A stretch of 64,000 nucleotides of DNA. It comes from Streptomyces sp. NBRC 110028 (lineage in GTDB: Bacteria; Actinomycetota; Actinomycetes; Streptomycetales; Streptomycetaceae). Where the stretch lies: NCBI RefSeq assembly GCF_001417735.1, contig NZ_BBUZ01000045.1, positions 1 to 64,000 of the forward strand, in the 5' to 3' direction. The notes under the pieces are model-generated. The model searched no databases and was not told the origin of the DNA. It saw only the letters and a list, made by a program, of their open reading frames with translations. Position numbers and translations under genes: made by a program. How positions within the stretch are numbered: position 1 is the stretch's first letter; each line of letters starts with the position of its first letter. This document shows, piece after piece, positions 47,518 to 55,744 of the stretch.

Positions 47518-48762
47518 GTGACCGGTTCCAGCCATCGGCGTGCCCGGCTCGCCACAGCCCTGCGCCCCGCCGCCTTCGGCGCGGACCCGGCCGGGGAGCG
47601 GATGGAGCGCATCCGGCGGTCCCCGAACTTCGCGAACGGTGTGTTCACCAACCCCGGCGGCGGCAGCACCGCCCCCTCCGGGTCCATGCTGAAGTTCCTG
47701 CCCACGTACTTCCGCAAGGAGAACCGGATACGCCGGGCCCCGGCCGGGACCGTGCCGGTGTACCCCACCACCCTCGCCGACCTGGCCACCGCGCCCGCCT
47801 CCGGGCTGCGGCTGACGTGGATGGGCCACTCCAGCGTGCTCGCCGAGATCGACGGGGGGCGGGTGCTGTTCGACCCGGTGTGGGGTCAGCGCTGTTCCCC
47901 CTTCGCGTCCGTCGGGCCCAAGCGGCTGCACCCGGTCCCGGTACCGCTGCGGGAGCTGGGGCCGGTGGACGCGGTGGTCATCTCCCATGACCACTACGAC
48001 CACCTGGACATGCCCACGATCCGCGCGCTGGTGCGCACCGGCACCCAGTTCGTCGTTCCGCTCGGGGTCGGCGCGCACCTGGAGCACTGGGGCGTACCGG
48101 CGGACCGGGTGACGGAGCTGGACTGGCACGAGTCCACCGAGGTGGCCGGGCTGCTGCTCACCGCCACCCCCGCCCGGCACTTCTGCGGCCGCGCGCTGCG
48201 CAACACCCAGCACACCCTGTGGGCCTCCTGGGTGGTGGCCGGGCCCGAGCACCGGGTCTACCACAGCGGGGACACCGGGTACTTCTCCGGCTTCGCGGAG
48301 ATCGGGAAGTCGTACGGGCCGTTCGACGCGACCATGATCCAGATCGGCGCGTACAGCGAGTTCTGGCCGGACATCCACATGACCCCCGGGGAGGGCATGC
48401 GCGCCCACCTCGACCTCCAGGGCGGTGAGCCCACCCAGGGGATCATGCTGCCGATCCACTGGGGCACCTTCAATCTGGCGCCGCACCCGTGGGAGGAGCC
48501 CGCCGAGGGCACCGTCACCGCGGCCCGGGCGGCGGGGGCGAGCGTGGCCGTGCCGCGCCCGGGGCAGCCCTTCGAGCCGGGCGGTGGGCTGCCGCTGGAG
48601 ACGTGGTGGCGTGCGGTGGCGGCGCCGGGCGCCGCGCCGCCGGCCGTCGAGACCGCCGCCGAGCCCGGGGGCACGGCCGGTACGGTCGGTACGGTCGGTA
48701 CGGTCGGCACGGCCGGTGCGGCCGACGGGACCGACGCGGCGGTGCCCATTCCGCAGCCGTAG
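47518..48762 (+). CDS. MBL-fold metal-dependent hydrolase (NAPE-PLD-like)
   Basis: A 414-residue metallo-beta-lactamase-fold protein. The zinc motif is HDHYDHLD, with later ligands in ATPARHFCGR, VYHSGDTGYF and LPIHWGTF. The layout is that of the NAPE-PLD/UlaG-like group, which cleaves phosphodiester or lactone bonds; the substrate is unknown. GTG follows AGGAGGTG. The C-terminus is a low-complexity tail (TVGTVGTVGTAG) encoded by three 9-bp repeats (48679-48705), outside the fold. Confidence 0.93.
   Translation: MTGSSHRRARLATALRPAAFGADPAGERMERIRRSPNFANGVFTNPGGGSTAPSGSMLKFLPTYFRKENRIRRAPAGTVPVYPTTLADLATAPASGLRLTWMGHSSVLAEIDGGRVLFDPVWGQRCSPFASVGPKRLHPVPVPLRELGPVDAVVISHDHYDHLDMPTIRALVRTGTQFVVPLGVGAHLEHWGVPADRVTELDWHESTEVAGLLLTATPARHFCGRALRNTQHTLWASWVVAGPEHRVYHSGDTGYFSGFAEIGKSYGPFDATMIQIGAYSEFWPDIHMTPGEGMRAHLDLQGGEPTQGIMLPIHWGTFNLAPHPWEEPAEGTVTAARAAGASVAVPRPGQPFEPGGGLPLETWWRAVAAPGAAPPAVETAAEPGGTAGTVGTVGTVGTAGAADGTDAAVPIPQP
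48679..48705 (+). repeat. Three 9-bp repeats in the MBL hydrolase tail
   Basis: GGTACGGTC occurs three times in tandem, followed by the diverged GGCACGGCC. It encodes the GTV repeats near the C-terminus. Confidence 0.85.
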
Positions 48763-48815
48763 CACGCCAGTTGCGCCGAAAGCCTTGTGGGCGGCGCGGT
48801 GCGCTCGCTTGAATG

Positions 48816-48834
48816 GTTAGGAAAGCTTCCTAAC
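48816..48834 (+). promoter_or_regulatory. CsnR-like operator upstream of chitosanase
   Basis: GTTAGGAA (48816-48823) and TTCCTAAC (48827-48834) form a perfect 8-bp inverted repeat around AGC, 29 bases before the chitosanase ATG. Chitosanase genes of Streptomyces and relatives are known to carry an AGGAAA..TTTCCT-type palindrome bound by the ROK repressor CsnR. Confidence 0.65.
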
Positions 48835-48862
48835 GGACCGCCTCAAGCGAATGGAGTCCCCC

Positions 48863-49720
48863 ATGTCCAAAAGGATCGGCCTCACGGCGGCGGCCGTGGC
48901 GTTACCCGCCGCGCTCGTGTTCACCGGCGCCGGAGTCGGCGTGGGCCAGGCGGCCGCGCCCCCGGCCGCCGCCCCCGTACAGTCCCCGGCTCACCGGGCG
49001 GGCGCGGCGGCCAACCTGGACGATCCGGCCAAGAAGGAGATCGCCATGAAGCTGGTCTCCAGCGCCGAGAACTCCTCCCTGGACTGGCGCGGCCAGTTCA
49101 CGTACATCGAGGACATCGGCGACGGCCGTGGCTACACCGCGGGCATCATCGGCTTCTGTTCCGGCACCGGCGACATGCTGGAACTCGTCGAGTACTACAC
49201 CGACCAGAAGCCGGACAACGTCCTCGCCAAGTACCTCCCCGCCCTGCGCAAGGTCAACGGCAGCGACTCCCACAGCGGCCTGGACCCCAACTTCACCAAG
49301 GACTGGAAGAAGGCCGCCGCCGACAAGGCGTTCCAGGACGCCCAGGAGCACGAGCGCGACCGCGTCTACTTCAACCCGTCCGTCAAGCAGGGCAAGGACG
49401 ACGGCCTCGGCGCGCTCGGCCAGTTCATCTACTACGACGCGATCGTCATGCACGGCCCCGGCGACAGCAAGTACAGCTTCGGCGGCATCCGCAAGACGGC
49501 CATGTCCAAGGCCAGGACCCCGGCGCAGGGCGGCGACCGGAGCACGTATCTGAACGCCTTCCTCGACGCCCGCAAGAAGGCCATGCAGAGCGAGGAGGCG
49601 CACAGCGACACCAGCCGGGTCGACACCGCGCAGCGTGTCTTCCTCAACGCGAAGAACTTCGACCTGAACCCGCCGCTGAAGTGGAAGGTCTACGGCGAGT
49701 CCTTCGAGATCAACTCCTGA
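48863..49720 (+). CDS. GH46 chitosanase
   Basis: A 285-residue secreted endo-chitosanase. The signal peptide is about residues 1-31 (ends VGVGQAAA). The catalytic Glu69 is in LVSSAENSSLDWRGQ and Asp87 in YIEDIGDGRGYT, with the 18-residue spacing of Glu22/Asp40 in the N174 enzyme. Codon 14 (48902-48904) in the signal peptide is TTA. ATG at 48863 follows GGAG; ATG at 48851 (MESP) is possible but lacks a binding site. It hydrolyses chitosan, complementing the nearby chitinase. Confidence 0.96.
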   Translation: MSKRIGLTAAAVALPAALVFTGAGVGVGQAAAPPAAAPVQSPAHRAGAAANLDDPAKKEIAMKLVSSAENSSLDWRGQFTYIEDIGDGRGYTAGIIGFCSGTGDMLELVEYYTDQKPDNVLAKYLPALRKVNGSDSHSGLDPNFTKDWKKAAADKAFQDAQEHERDRVYFNPSVKQGKDDGLGALGQFIYYDAIVMHGPGDSKYSFGGIRKTAMSKARTPAQGGDRSTYLNAFLDARKKAMQSEEAHSDTSRVDTAQRVFLNAKNFDLNPPLKWKVYGESFEINS

Positions 49721-49760
49721 CCGCCGCTGTCGGTCGATGTCGGTGCCCCTTCGTGGTCCG

Positions 49761-49798
49761 CCTCGTCCCGGACGCGGTGCGCCGCGTCCGGGACGAGG
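49761..49798. terminator. Bidirectional terminator, 17-bp stem
   Basis: CCTCGTCCCGGACGCGG (49761-49777) pairs perfectly with CCGCGTCCGGGACGAGG (49782-49798) around TGCG. It lies between the convergent chitosanase and glutamine-amidotransferase-fold genes. Confidence 0.85.
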
Positions 49799-49822
49799 TG
49801 TTCGCGTATCTCGAACCGGAGG

Positions 49823-50533
49823 TCAGCCCCGGCCAGCCGCCGCAACCAGCGCCCGCATGACCCGCAGGTCGTCGCCCGCCTCCGGGTGCCACTGCACGCC
49901 CAGCACGAAGCCCTCCGCGGACGGCATCTCCACCGCCTCCACCGTCCCGTCCTCGGACGCGTACGCGCCGGGGATCAGGTCGTCTGCCAGGCGGTCCACC
50001 GCCTGGTGGTGGAAGGTCGGCACGGACACCGGCTCCGGGAGCACCGTGCCCAGCAGCGTGCCGGGGACCGGCTTCACCTCGTGCCAGTCGAAGACACCGG
50101 GCGCGCCCGCGTGGCCGTCCAGGTGCTGGACGAGGGTGCCGCCGAGGGCGACGTTCAGCAGCTGCATGCCGCGGCAGATGCCCAGCAGGGGGACGCCCGA
50201 GGACAACGCGGCCTCGATCAGGGCCAGTTCCCAGGCGTCGCGCTCCCGGGCGGGCGGGCCCGTACGCGGATCGACGGAGGCGCCGTAGCGGATCGGCTCC
50301 ACGTCCGGGCCGCCGGAGATCACCAGGCCGTCGAGGCGGGAGACGACGGCCGCCGCCGATCCCGGGGCGGTGTCCGGGGGCAGCATCGCGGCCAGGCCCC
50401 CGGCGCGCTGGACGAGGCGGTGGTACCCGGCCGGGAGCAGGGCGGCGGGGAGGTTCCAGACGCCCCAGTGCGCCGTGGCCTCGAGGTAGGTGCTGACGCC
50501 GATCAGTGGCAGAGGGGGCACGGACAGGTCCAA
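49823..50533 (-). CDS. Gamma-glutamyl-gamma-aminobutyrate hydrolase family (PuuD-like)
   Basis: A 236-residue class I glutamine amidotransferase-fold hydrolase (peptidase C26). The nucleophile Cys120 is in LGICRGMQLLN; His216 and Glu218 are in GVQWHPEAG. VISGGPDVEPIRYG is the PuuD-like N-terminal motif. It should release glutamate from gamma-glutamylated intermediates, here probably gamma-glutamyl-glycine or polyamine derivatives made by the nearby ligase and dehydrogenase. It ends 5 bases before the permease stop codon's operon mate on the same strand. Confidence 0.92.
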   Translation of the reverse strand: MDLSVPPLPLIGVSTYLEATAHWGVWNLPAALLPAGYHRLVQRAGGLAAMLPPDTAPGSAAAVVSRLDGLVISGGPDVEPIRYGASVDPRTGPPARERDAWELALIEAALSSGVPLLGICRGMQLLNVALGGTLVQHLDGHAGAPGVFDWHEVKPVPGTLLGTVLPEPVSVPTFHHQAVDRLADDLIPGAYASEDGTVEAVEMPSAEGFVLGVQWHPEAGDDLRVMRALVAAAGRG

Positions 50534-50537
50534 TCTC

Positions 50538-52007
50538 TCAGTCGCGGGACAACTCCGCCTCGGCCTCCGCCAGCGCCGCGAACTCCTCCTCCGGCGCTGA
50601 CGCGACCAGCCGGTGGCGGCTGTAGAAGGCGAAGTAGGCGAGCGCCACGGCGTAGACGCCGAGGGCGATGAAGGCGGCGTCCTTGTCCACCAGGAAGGTG
50701 GCCACCAGTGCCGAGCAGGCCAGGACGAAGGCGGTGGACGAGGTCACGATGCCGCCGGGGGTGCGGTAGGGGCGGTCGAGTCCCGGCTCCCGGCGGCGCA
50801 GGACGATGTGGGAGAGCGACATCAGGGCGTACGAGATGGTGGCGCCGAAGACCGCGACGTTCAGCATCCGCGCGCCGTCGCCGGACCAGGCGGCGAGGCC
50901 GAAACCGATGGCGCCGGGGACGAGGAGGCCCAGGTAGGGGGCCTTGCGGCGGCTGGTCAGGGAGAGGAAGCGGGGCAGGTACCCGGCCCGGGAGAGGGCG
51001 AACAGCTGCCGCGAACCGGCGAAGATCAGGGAGAAGAAGGAGGCGACGAGACCGGCGAGCCCCGCGTAGTTGACGACGCGGGACAGCGCCGTGGCCTCAC
51101 CGTCCGGCTGCAGCGCCTCGACCAGCGGGTTGCCCGCGTCCCGTACGGCGTCCGGGCCGCGGGCGCCGGTGGCGGCGAGGAAGGTGAGCAGGGCCAGGAG
51201 CAGCAGGATGCCCATCGAACAGGCCATGGCCTTGGGCAGGGTGCGGGCCGGCTCGCGGGTCTCCTCGGCCGCGAGCGGGACACCCTCCACGCCCAGGAAG
51301 AACCACATGCCGAAGGGGAACGCCGCCCAGATGCCCAGCACGCCGAACGGCAGCCAGGAGTTGGCGCCGAAGGCCGAGTGGTCGACCGCGATGTCGTTCA
51401 GCGAGCCCGAGTCGAAGTCGGTGAAGGCGGCGACCGCGAAGATCAGCAGCGCGGTGACGGCGACGGCGGTCACGGCGAGGCTGAACCGCAGGGCCTCGCC
51501 CACGCCCCACAGATGGATCCCGATGAAGATCACGAAGCAGGCGAGATAGACGGGCCAGCCGGACTCCAGGCCGAAGAGGCCGAGCGATTCGACGTAGTCG
51601 CCGATGAAGATGGAGATGGCGGCGGGCGCGAGGACGTACTCGATGAGGATCGCCGTGCCGGTGAGGAACCCGCCCCAGGGGCCGAGCGCGCGCCGCGCGA
51701 AGCCGTAGCCGCCGCCCGCCGTGGGGAGGATCGCGGCCAGTTCGGCGAGGGCGAAGACCATGCAGGTGTACATCAGGCCCATGAGCACGGCGGCGATGGC
51801 CAGGCCACCGAAACCGCCCTCCGCGAGGCCGAAGTTCCAGCCGGAGAAGTCGCCGGAGACCACATAGGCGACGCCGAGGCCGGTCAGCAGCAGCGGACCC
51901 GCGCTGCCGCGCCGCAGGGTGCGCCGCTCCAGATAGCCGGGATCACCGGGTTCACCGGGATCGGGGGAGGTACGGGCGGTCTCGGTTCCTTCGGCCATGT
52001 CAGCCAT
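50538..52007 (-). CDS. APC family permease, ethanolamine/amino acid type
   Basis: A 489-residue transporter with 12 predicted helices. The N-terminal unwound helix region GVAYVVSGDFSGWNFGLAEGGFGGL is typical of ethanolamine permeases (GDFxGWNFGL). FFLGVEGVPLAAEETREPARTLPKAM is the central APC motif. GSRQLFALSRAGYLPRFLSLTSRRKAPYL follows. ATG at 52007 lies behind AGGAG; ATG 51998 is an alternative. It is upstream of the PuuD-like gene on the same strand, giving uptake plus deglutamylation in one unit. Confidence 0.92.
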   Translation of the reverse strand: MADMAEGTETARTSPDPGEPGDPGYLERRTLRRGSAGPLLLTGLGVAYVVSGDFSGWNFGLAEGGFGGLAIAAVLMGLMYTCMVFALAELAAILPTAGGGYGFARRALGPWGGFLTGTAILIEYVLAPAAISIFIGDYVESLGLFGLESGWPVYLACFVIFIGIHLWGVGEALRFSLAVTAVAVTALLIFAVAAFTDFDSGSLNDIAVDHSAFGANSWLPFGVLGIWAAFPFGMWFFLGVEGVPLAAEETREPARTLPKAMACSMGILLLLALLTFLAATGARGPDAVRDAGNPLVEALQPDGEATALSRVVNYAGLAGLVASFFSLIFAGSRQLFALSRAGYLPRFLSLTSRRKAPYLGLLVPGAIGFGLAAWSGDGARMLNVAVFGATISYALMSLSHIVLRRREPGLDRPYRTPGGIVTSSTAFVLACSALVATFLVDKDAAFIALGVYAVALAYFAFYSRHRLVASAPEEEFAALAEAEAELSRD

Positions 52008-52072
52008 GGGCGCTCCTGGCTTCGCACGAGGGGGACAGCGGTGGGGAGGGGATTGGTGTGGGGGCATACCTT

Positions 52073-52137
52073 TGCCGTAGGGGGAGGCTCCGCGCAAGAC
52101 CCTCCGCGTAAAAACAGGGCTGGGGCGCCCTACGGCA
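52073..52137. repeat. 10-bp inverted repeat at the end of the FadR-type gene
   Basis: TGCCGTAGGG (52073-52082) and CCCTACGGCA (52128-52137) are perfect arms 45 bases apart. They straddle the stop codon of the regulator gene and lie upstream of the permease. It may be a terminator stem or an operator of the permease promoter. Confidence 0.45.
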
Positions 52138-52864
52138 GGAATCCGCGCAGCAGCGCCGCCGTGCCCTCGCAGTGCTCCCGCATCACCTCGCGCGCCCCGT
52201 CCGCGTCCCCGTCGAGCACCGCCTCGACCAGCGCCGCGTGCTGCGCCTGGGAGTGCTCCAGGTTCCGTACCAGCAGCGGGATGCAGTCCAGCAGGTCGTT
52301 GACGGTGGCGCGGACGGCCGCGTACTGGGCGGCCAGCGAGGGGGAGCCCGCCAGCTCGGCCAGGGTCAGATGCAGCATCGTGTCCAGGCGCCGGTAGTCG
52401 GCCGGCGGCGCGTCCCGCGTCGCGTCGAGGGCGGCGCGCAGCCGCGCGGCCCGGCCGCCGTCCAGGCCGTGCGCCGCGCACAGCCCGGCCGCGCCGACCT
52501 CCAGGACCTCCCGGAAGCGCAGCGTGTCCTCGACGTCCACCGCCCCGATCCGCCGCCGCAGCTCGTCCTCGTCACCCGCGGCGGGCTCCGGCCGGGCCCG
52601 TACGAAGGTGCCGCCGTACCGGCCGCGGCGGCTCTCCACGATCCCCTGGTCCTGGAGGACCTTCAGCACCTCGCGCAGGGTCACCCGGCTGATCCGCAGC
52701 CGCTCCGCCAGATCGCGCTCGGCCGGGAGGCGGCCGCCGTCGGGGACCAGCCCCAGCCGTACGACCTGGAGTATCTGCTCCAGCGCCTCCTCGAAGCCGT
52801 TTCCGGCGCGCACCGGGCGCAGCACCGGCGCCAGCCGGTCCCCACTGCCATGGGTCTCGTCCAT
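52130..52864 (-). CDS. FadR/GntR family regulator
   Basis: A 244-residue regulator. The N-terminal winged HTH is GGRLPAERDLAERLRISRVT, then LREVLKVLQDQGIVESRRGR. The C-terminal FCD domain is helical (DTLRFREVLEVGAAGLCAAHG, EHSQAQHAALVEAVLDGDADGAREVMREH). It is divergent from the GlnA4-like gene. In S. coelicolor the equivalent (EpuRII-type) regulator controls ethanolamine utilisation next to glnA4; the same role is likely here. Confidence 0.93.
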   Translation of the reverse strand: MDETHGSGDRLAPVLRPVRAGNGFEEALEQILQVVRLGLVPDGGRLPAERDLAERLRISRVTLREVLKVLQDQGIVESRRGRYGGTFVRARPEPAAGDEDELRRRIGAVDVEDTLRFREVLEVGAAGLCAAHGLDGGRAARLRAALDATRDAPPADYRRLDTMLHLTLAELAGSPSLAAQYAAVRATVNDLLDCIPLLVRNLEHSQAQHAALVEAVLDGDADGAREVMREHCEGTAALLRGFLP

Positions 52865-52901
52865 CGAACCGTCCACACCTCCTTCCCAATCAATGGTCTG
52901 C

Positions 52902-52910
52902 GGTATTACC
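52902..52910. promoter_or_regulatory. FadR-type half operator GGTATTACC
   Basis: GGTATTACC is a perfect 9-base palindrome in the 105-base divergent region between the regulator and ligase genes. It matches the GT-N3-AC core recognised by FadR-subfamily GntR proteins. AT-rich bases follow (TTAAGG). Confidence 0.55.
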
Positions 52911-52969
52911 TTAAGGCCACTTCGCGCCCCCACACCCGTCCGAAAGTCCGGAAGCCAGGAGGCACCACC

Positions 52970-54337
52970 GTGGCAGACCGCACGCCCCCGCTCTCGGTCG
53001 ACGAGCTGACCAGGCTCGTCGCCGCCGGGGAGATCGACACCGTCGTCCTGGCCTTCACCGATATGCAGGGCAGACTGCAGGGCAAGCGGTTCGCCGCCCG
53101 CTTCTTCCTCGACGATGCCCTGGAGCACGGCACCGAGGGCTGCAACTACCTCCTCGCCGTCGACGCCGACATGAACACCGTCGGCGGCTACGCCATGTCC
53201 TCCTGGGAGCGCGGCTACGGCGACTTCGCCCTCCACGGCGACACCCGCACCCTGCGCCGCACCCCCTGGAACCCGGGCACCGCGATGCTCACCGCGGACC
53301 TCTCGTGGCACGACGGCTCGCCCGTGGCCGCCTCCCCGCGGCAGATCCTGCGCCGCCAGCTCGACCGGCTCGCGGAGCGCGGCTGGACCGCGTACGCCGG
53401 GACCGAGCTGGAGTTCATGGTCTTCCGGGACACCTACGAGCAGGCGTGGGACAGCGGCTACCGCGGGCTGACCCCGGCCAACCAGTACAACGTCGACTAC
53501 TCCATCCTCGGCACCGGCCGCGTCGAGCCCCTGCTGCGCCGCATCCGCAACGAGATGGGCGCCGCCGGGATGACCGTGGAGTCGGCCAAGGGAGAGTGCA
53601 ATCTCGGCCAGCACGAGATCGCCTTCCGCTACGACGACGCGCTGACCACCTGCGACCAGCACGTCATCTACAAGACCGGCGCCAAGGAGATCGCCGCCCA
53701 GGAGGGCACGGCGCTCACCTTCATGGCCAAGTACGACGAGCGCGAGGGCAACTCCTGCCACATCCACCTCTCGCTGCGCGACGAGGCCGGACGGCCCGTG
53801 CTCGCGGACGACGACGGCCCGTACGGCATGTCGAAGACCATGCGCCACTTCCTGGCCGGGCAGATCGCCGCGATGCGCGACTTCACCCTCCTCTACGCAC
53901 CCAACATCAACTCCTACAAGCGCTTCCGCCCCGGTTCCTTCGCGCCCACCGCCGTCGCCTGGGGCCCGGACAACCGCACCTGCGCGCTGCGCGTCATCGG
54001 CCACGGCCAGGCGCACCGGCTGGAGAACCGGCTGCCCGGCGGGGACGTCAACCCGTACCTCGCCGTCGCCGGGATGGTGGCCGCCGGGCTGTACGGGGTC
54101 GAGCGGGAACTGGAGCTGCCCGAGGCCTGCACCGGCAACGCCTACACCGGCGACGCCGACCACGTGCCGACCTCGCTGCGCGACGCCGCCGAGCTGTGGC
54201 AGGCCAGCCCCATAGCGCGGGCCGCGTTCGGCGACGAGGTGGTCGAGCACTACCTCAACATGGCCCGCGTCGAGCAGGAGGCGTACGACACCGCCGTCAC
54301 CGACTGGGAACGCTTCCGGTCCTTCGAGCGCATGTGA
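52970..54337 (+). CDS. glnA4: Glutamine synthetase-like gamma-glutamyl ligase (GlnA4/GlnA3 type)
   Basis: A 455-residue glutamine synthetase-fold enzyme of the type that glutamylates ethanolamine or polyamines. The N-terminal beta-grasp contains TVVLAFTDMQGRLQGKRFAA. The catalytic domain has the metal site GTELEFMVF, KGECNLGQHEIAFRYDD, then NSCHIHLSLRD and RFRPGSFAPTAVAWGPDNRT. The C-terminus has RLPGGDVNPYLAVAGMVAAG (the Glu in ENRLPG is a metal ligand). GTG follows AGGAGG. The neighbours (permease, aldehyde dehydrogenase, hydrolase) point to ethanolamine as substrate. Confidence 0.92.
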   Translation: MADRTPPLSVDELTRLVAAGEIDTVVLAFTDMQGRLQGKRFAARFFLDDALEHGTEGCNYLLAVDADMNTVGGYAMSSWERGYGDFALHGDTRTLRRTPWNPGTAMLTADLSWHDGSPVAASPRQILRRQLDRLAERGWTAYAGTELEFMVFRDTYEQAWDSGYRGLTPANQYNVDYSILGTGRVEPLLRRIRNEMGAAGMTVESAKGECNLGQHEIAFRYDDALTTCDQHVIYKTGAKEIAAQEGTALTFMAKYDEREGNSCHIHLSLRDEAGRPVLADDDGPYGMSKTMRHFLAGQIAAMRDFTLLYAPNINSYKRFRPGSFAPTAVAWGPDNRTCALRVIGHGQAHRLENRLPGGDVNPYLAVAGMVAAGLYGVERELELPEACTGNAYTGDADHVPTSLRDAAELWQASPIARAAFGDEVVEHYLNMARVEQEAYDTAVTDWERFRSFERM

Positions 54338-54348
54338 GGAACCACCGA

Positions 54349-55743
54349 GTGAGCACCGAACACCCCCACGAGCACCCCACCGAGCACCACATCCTCAACC
54401 CGGCGACCGAGGAGGTCATCGCCACCGTCCCGGCCGCCACGCCCGCCGACGTGGACGCCGCCGTCGCCCGCGCCACCGCCGCCCAGCGCGGCTGGGCCGC
54501 CCTCGCCCCCGCCGACCGGGCCCGGCTGCTGCGCCGCTTCGCCGCCACCGTGGACGACCACATCGAGGAACTGGCCGCGCTGGAGGTCCGCGAGGCGGGC
54601 CACCCCATCGGCAACGCCCGCTGGGAGGCGGGCAACGTCCGCGATCTGCTGGAGTACGCGGCCGGGGGCGTGGAGCGGCTGAGCGGCGCCCAGATCCCGG
54701 TCGCCGGCGGCCTGAACATCACCTTCCATGAACCGCTCGGCGTGGTCGCCGTCATCGCGCCGTGGAACTTCCCGATGCCGATCGCGGGCTGGGGCACCGC
54801 GCCCGCCCTCGCCGCGGGCAACGCCGTCCTCCTCAAGCCCGCCGAGACCACCCCGCTCACCGCCCTCCGGCTCGCCGAACTCGCCCTCGCCGCCGGGCTG
54901 CCCGAGGGGCTGTTCCAGGTGCTGCCCGGCGCCGGTCCGGTGGCCGGGGCCGCGCTCGTCGAGCACAGGGACGTGGCCAAGGTCGTCTTCACCGGGTCGA
55001 CGGCCGTCGGCAAGGAGATCATGGCCAAGTGCGCGGCGGGCGTGAAGCGCGTGACGCTCGAACTCGGCGGCAAGAGCCCCAACATCGTCTTCGCCGACGC
55101 CGACCTCGAGGCGGCGGCGAGCGCCGCGCCCGGCTCGTTCCTGGACAACACCGGCCAGGACTGCTGCGCCCGCAGCCGGATCCTGGTCCAGCGCGGCGTC
55201 TACGACCGGTTCATGGAGCTGCTGGAACCCGCCGTCAAGGGCTTCACGGCCGGCGACCCGGCCGACCCCGCCACCGCCATGGGCCCGCTGATCTCGGCCG
55301 CGCAACGGGAGCGCGTGCGGTCCTACGTACCCGAGGACGCGCCCGCCGCGATCCGCGGCGAGGCCCCCGGCGGCAAGGGGTTCTGGTACCCGGCGACCGT
55401 CCTGGAGGCCACCGCGCCCGGCGACCGCGCGGCCGTGGAGGAGATCTTCGGACCCGTCGCCGTCGTCCTCCCCTTCGACGACGAGGCCGACGCCGTGCGG
55501 CTGGCGAACGCGACCGACTACGGCCTCTCCGGCTCGATCTGGACCCGCGACGTGGGCCGCGCGGTGCGCGTCTCGCGCGCCGTCGCCGCCGGGAACCTGT
55601 CCGTCAACTCGCACAGCAGCGTGCGCTACGCGACCCCGTTCGGCGGCTACAAGCAGTCCGGTCTCGGCCGGGAGCTGGGTCCCGACGCCCTGACCGCCTT
55701 CACCGAGACCAAGAACGTGTTCATCAGCACCGAGGAGCAATGA
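54349..55743 (+). CDS. Aldehyde dehydrogenase family protein
   Basis: A 464-residue NAD(P)-dependent dehydrogenase. APWNFPM, LKPAETTPLTAL, FTGSTAVGKEI, the general base Glu238 in VTLELGGKSP, and the nucleophile Cys272 in NTGQDCCARS are all present. It probably oxidises the aldehyde formed from gamma-glutamylethanolamide or a related amine. It starts with GTG 11 bases after the ligase. A His/Glu-rich N-terminus (STEHPHEHPTEHH) is unusual and may bind metal. It is shorter than typical 480-500-residue family members, in the middle. Confidence 0.95.
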   Translation: MSTEHPHEHPTEHHILNPATEEVIATVPAATPADVDAAVARATAAQRGWAALAPADRARLLRRFAATVDDHIEELAALEVREAGHPIGNARWEAGNVRDLLEYAAGGVERLSGAQIPVAGGLNITFHEPLGVVAVIAPWNFPMPIAGWGTAPALAAGNAVLLKPAETTPLTALRLAELALAAGLPEGLFQVLPGAGPVAGAALVEHRDVAKVVFTGSTAVGKEIMAKCAAGVKRVTLELGGKSPNIVFADADLEAAASAAPGSFLDNTGQDCCARSRILVQRGVYDRFMELLEPAVKGFTAGDPADPATAMGPLISAAQRERVRSYVPEDAPAAIRGEAPGGKGFWYPATVLEATAPGDRAAVEEIFGPVAVVLPFDDEADAVRLANATDYGLSGSIWTRDVGRAVRVSRAVAAGNLSVNSHSSVRYATPFGGYKQSGLGRELGPDALTAFTETKNVFISTEEQ

Positions 55744-55744
55744 C

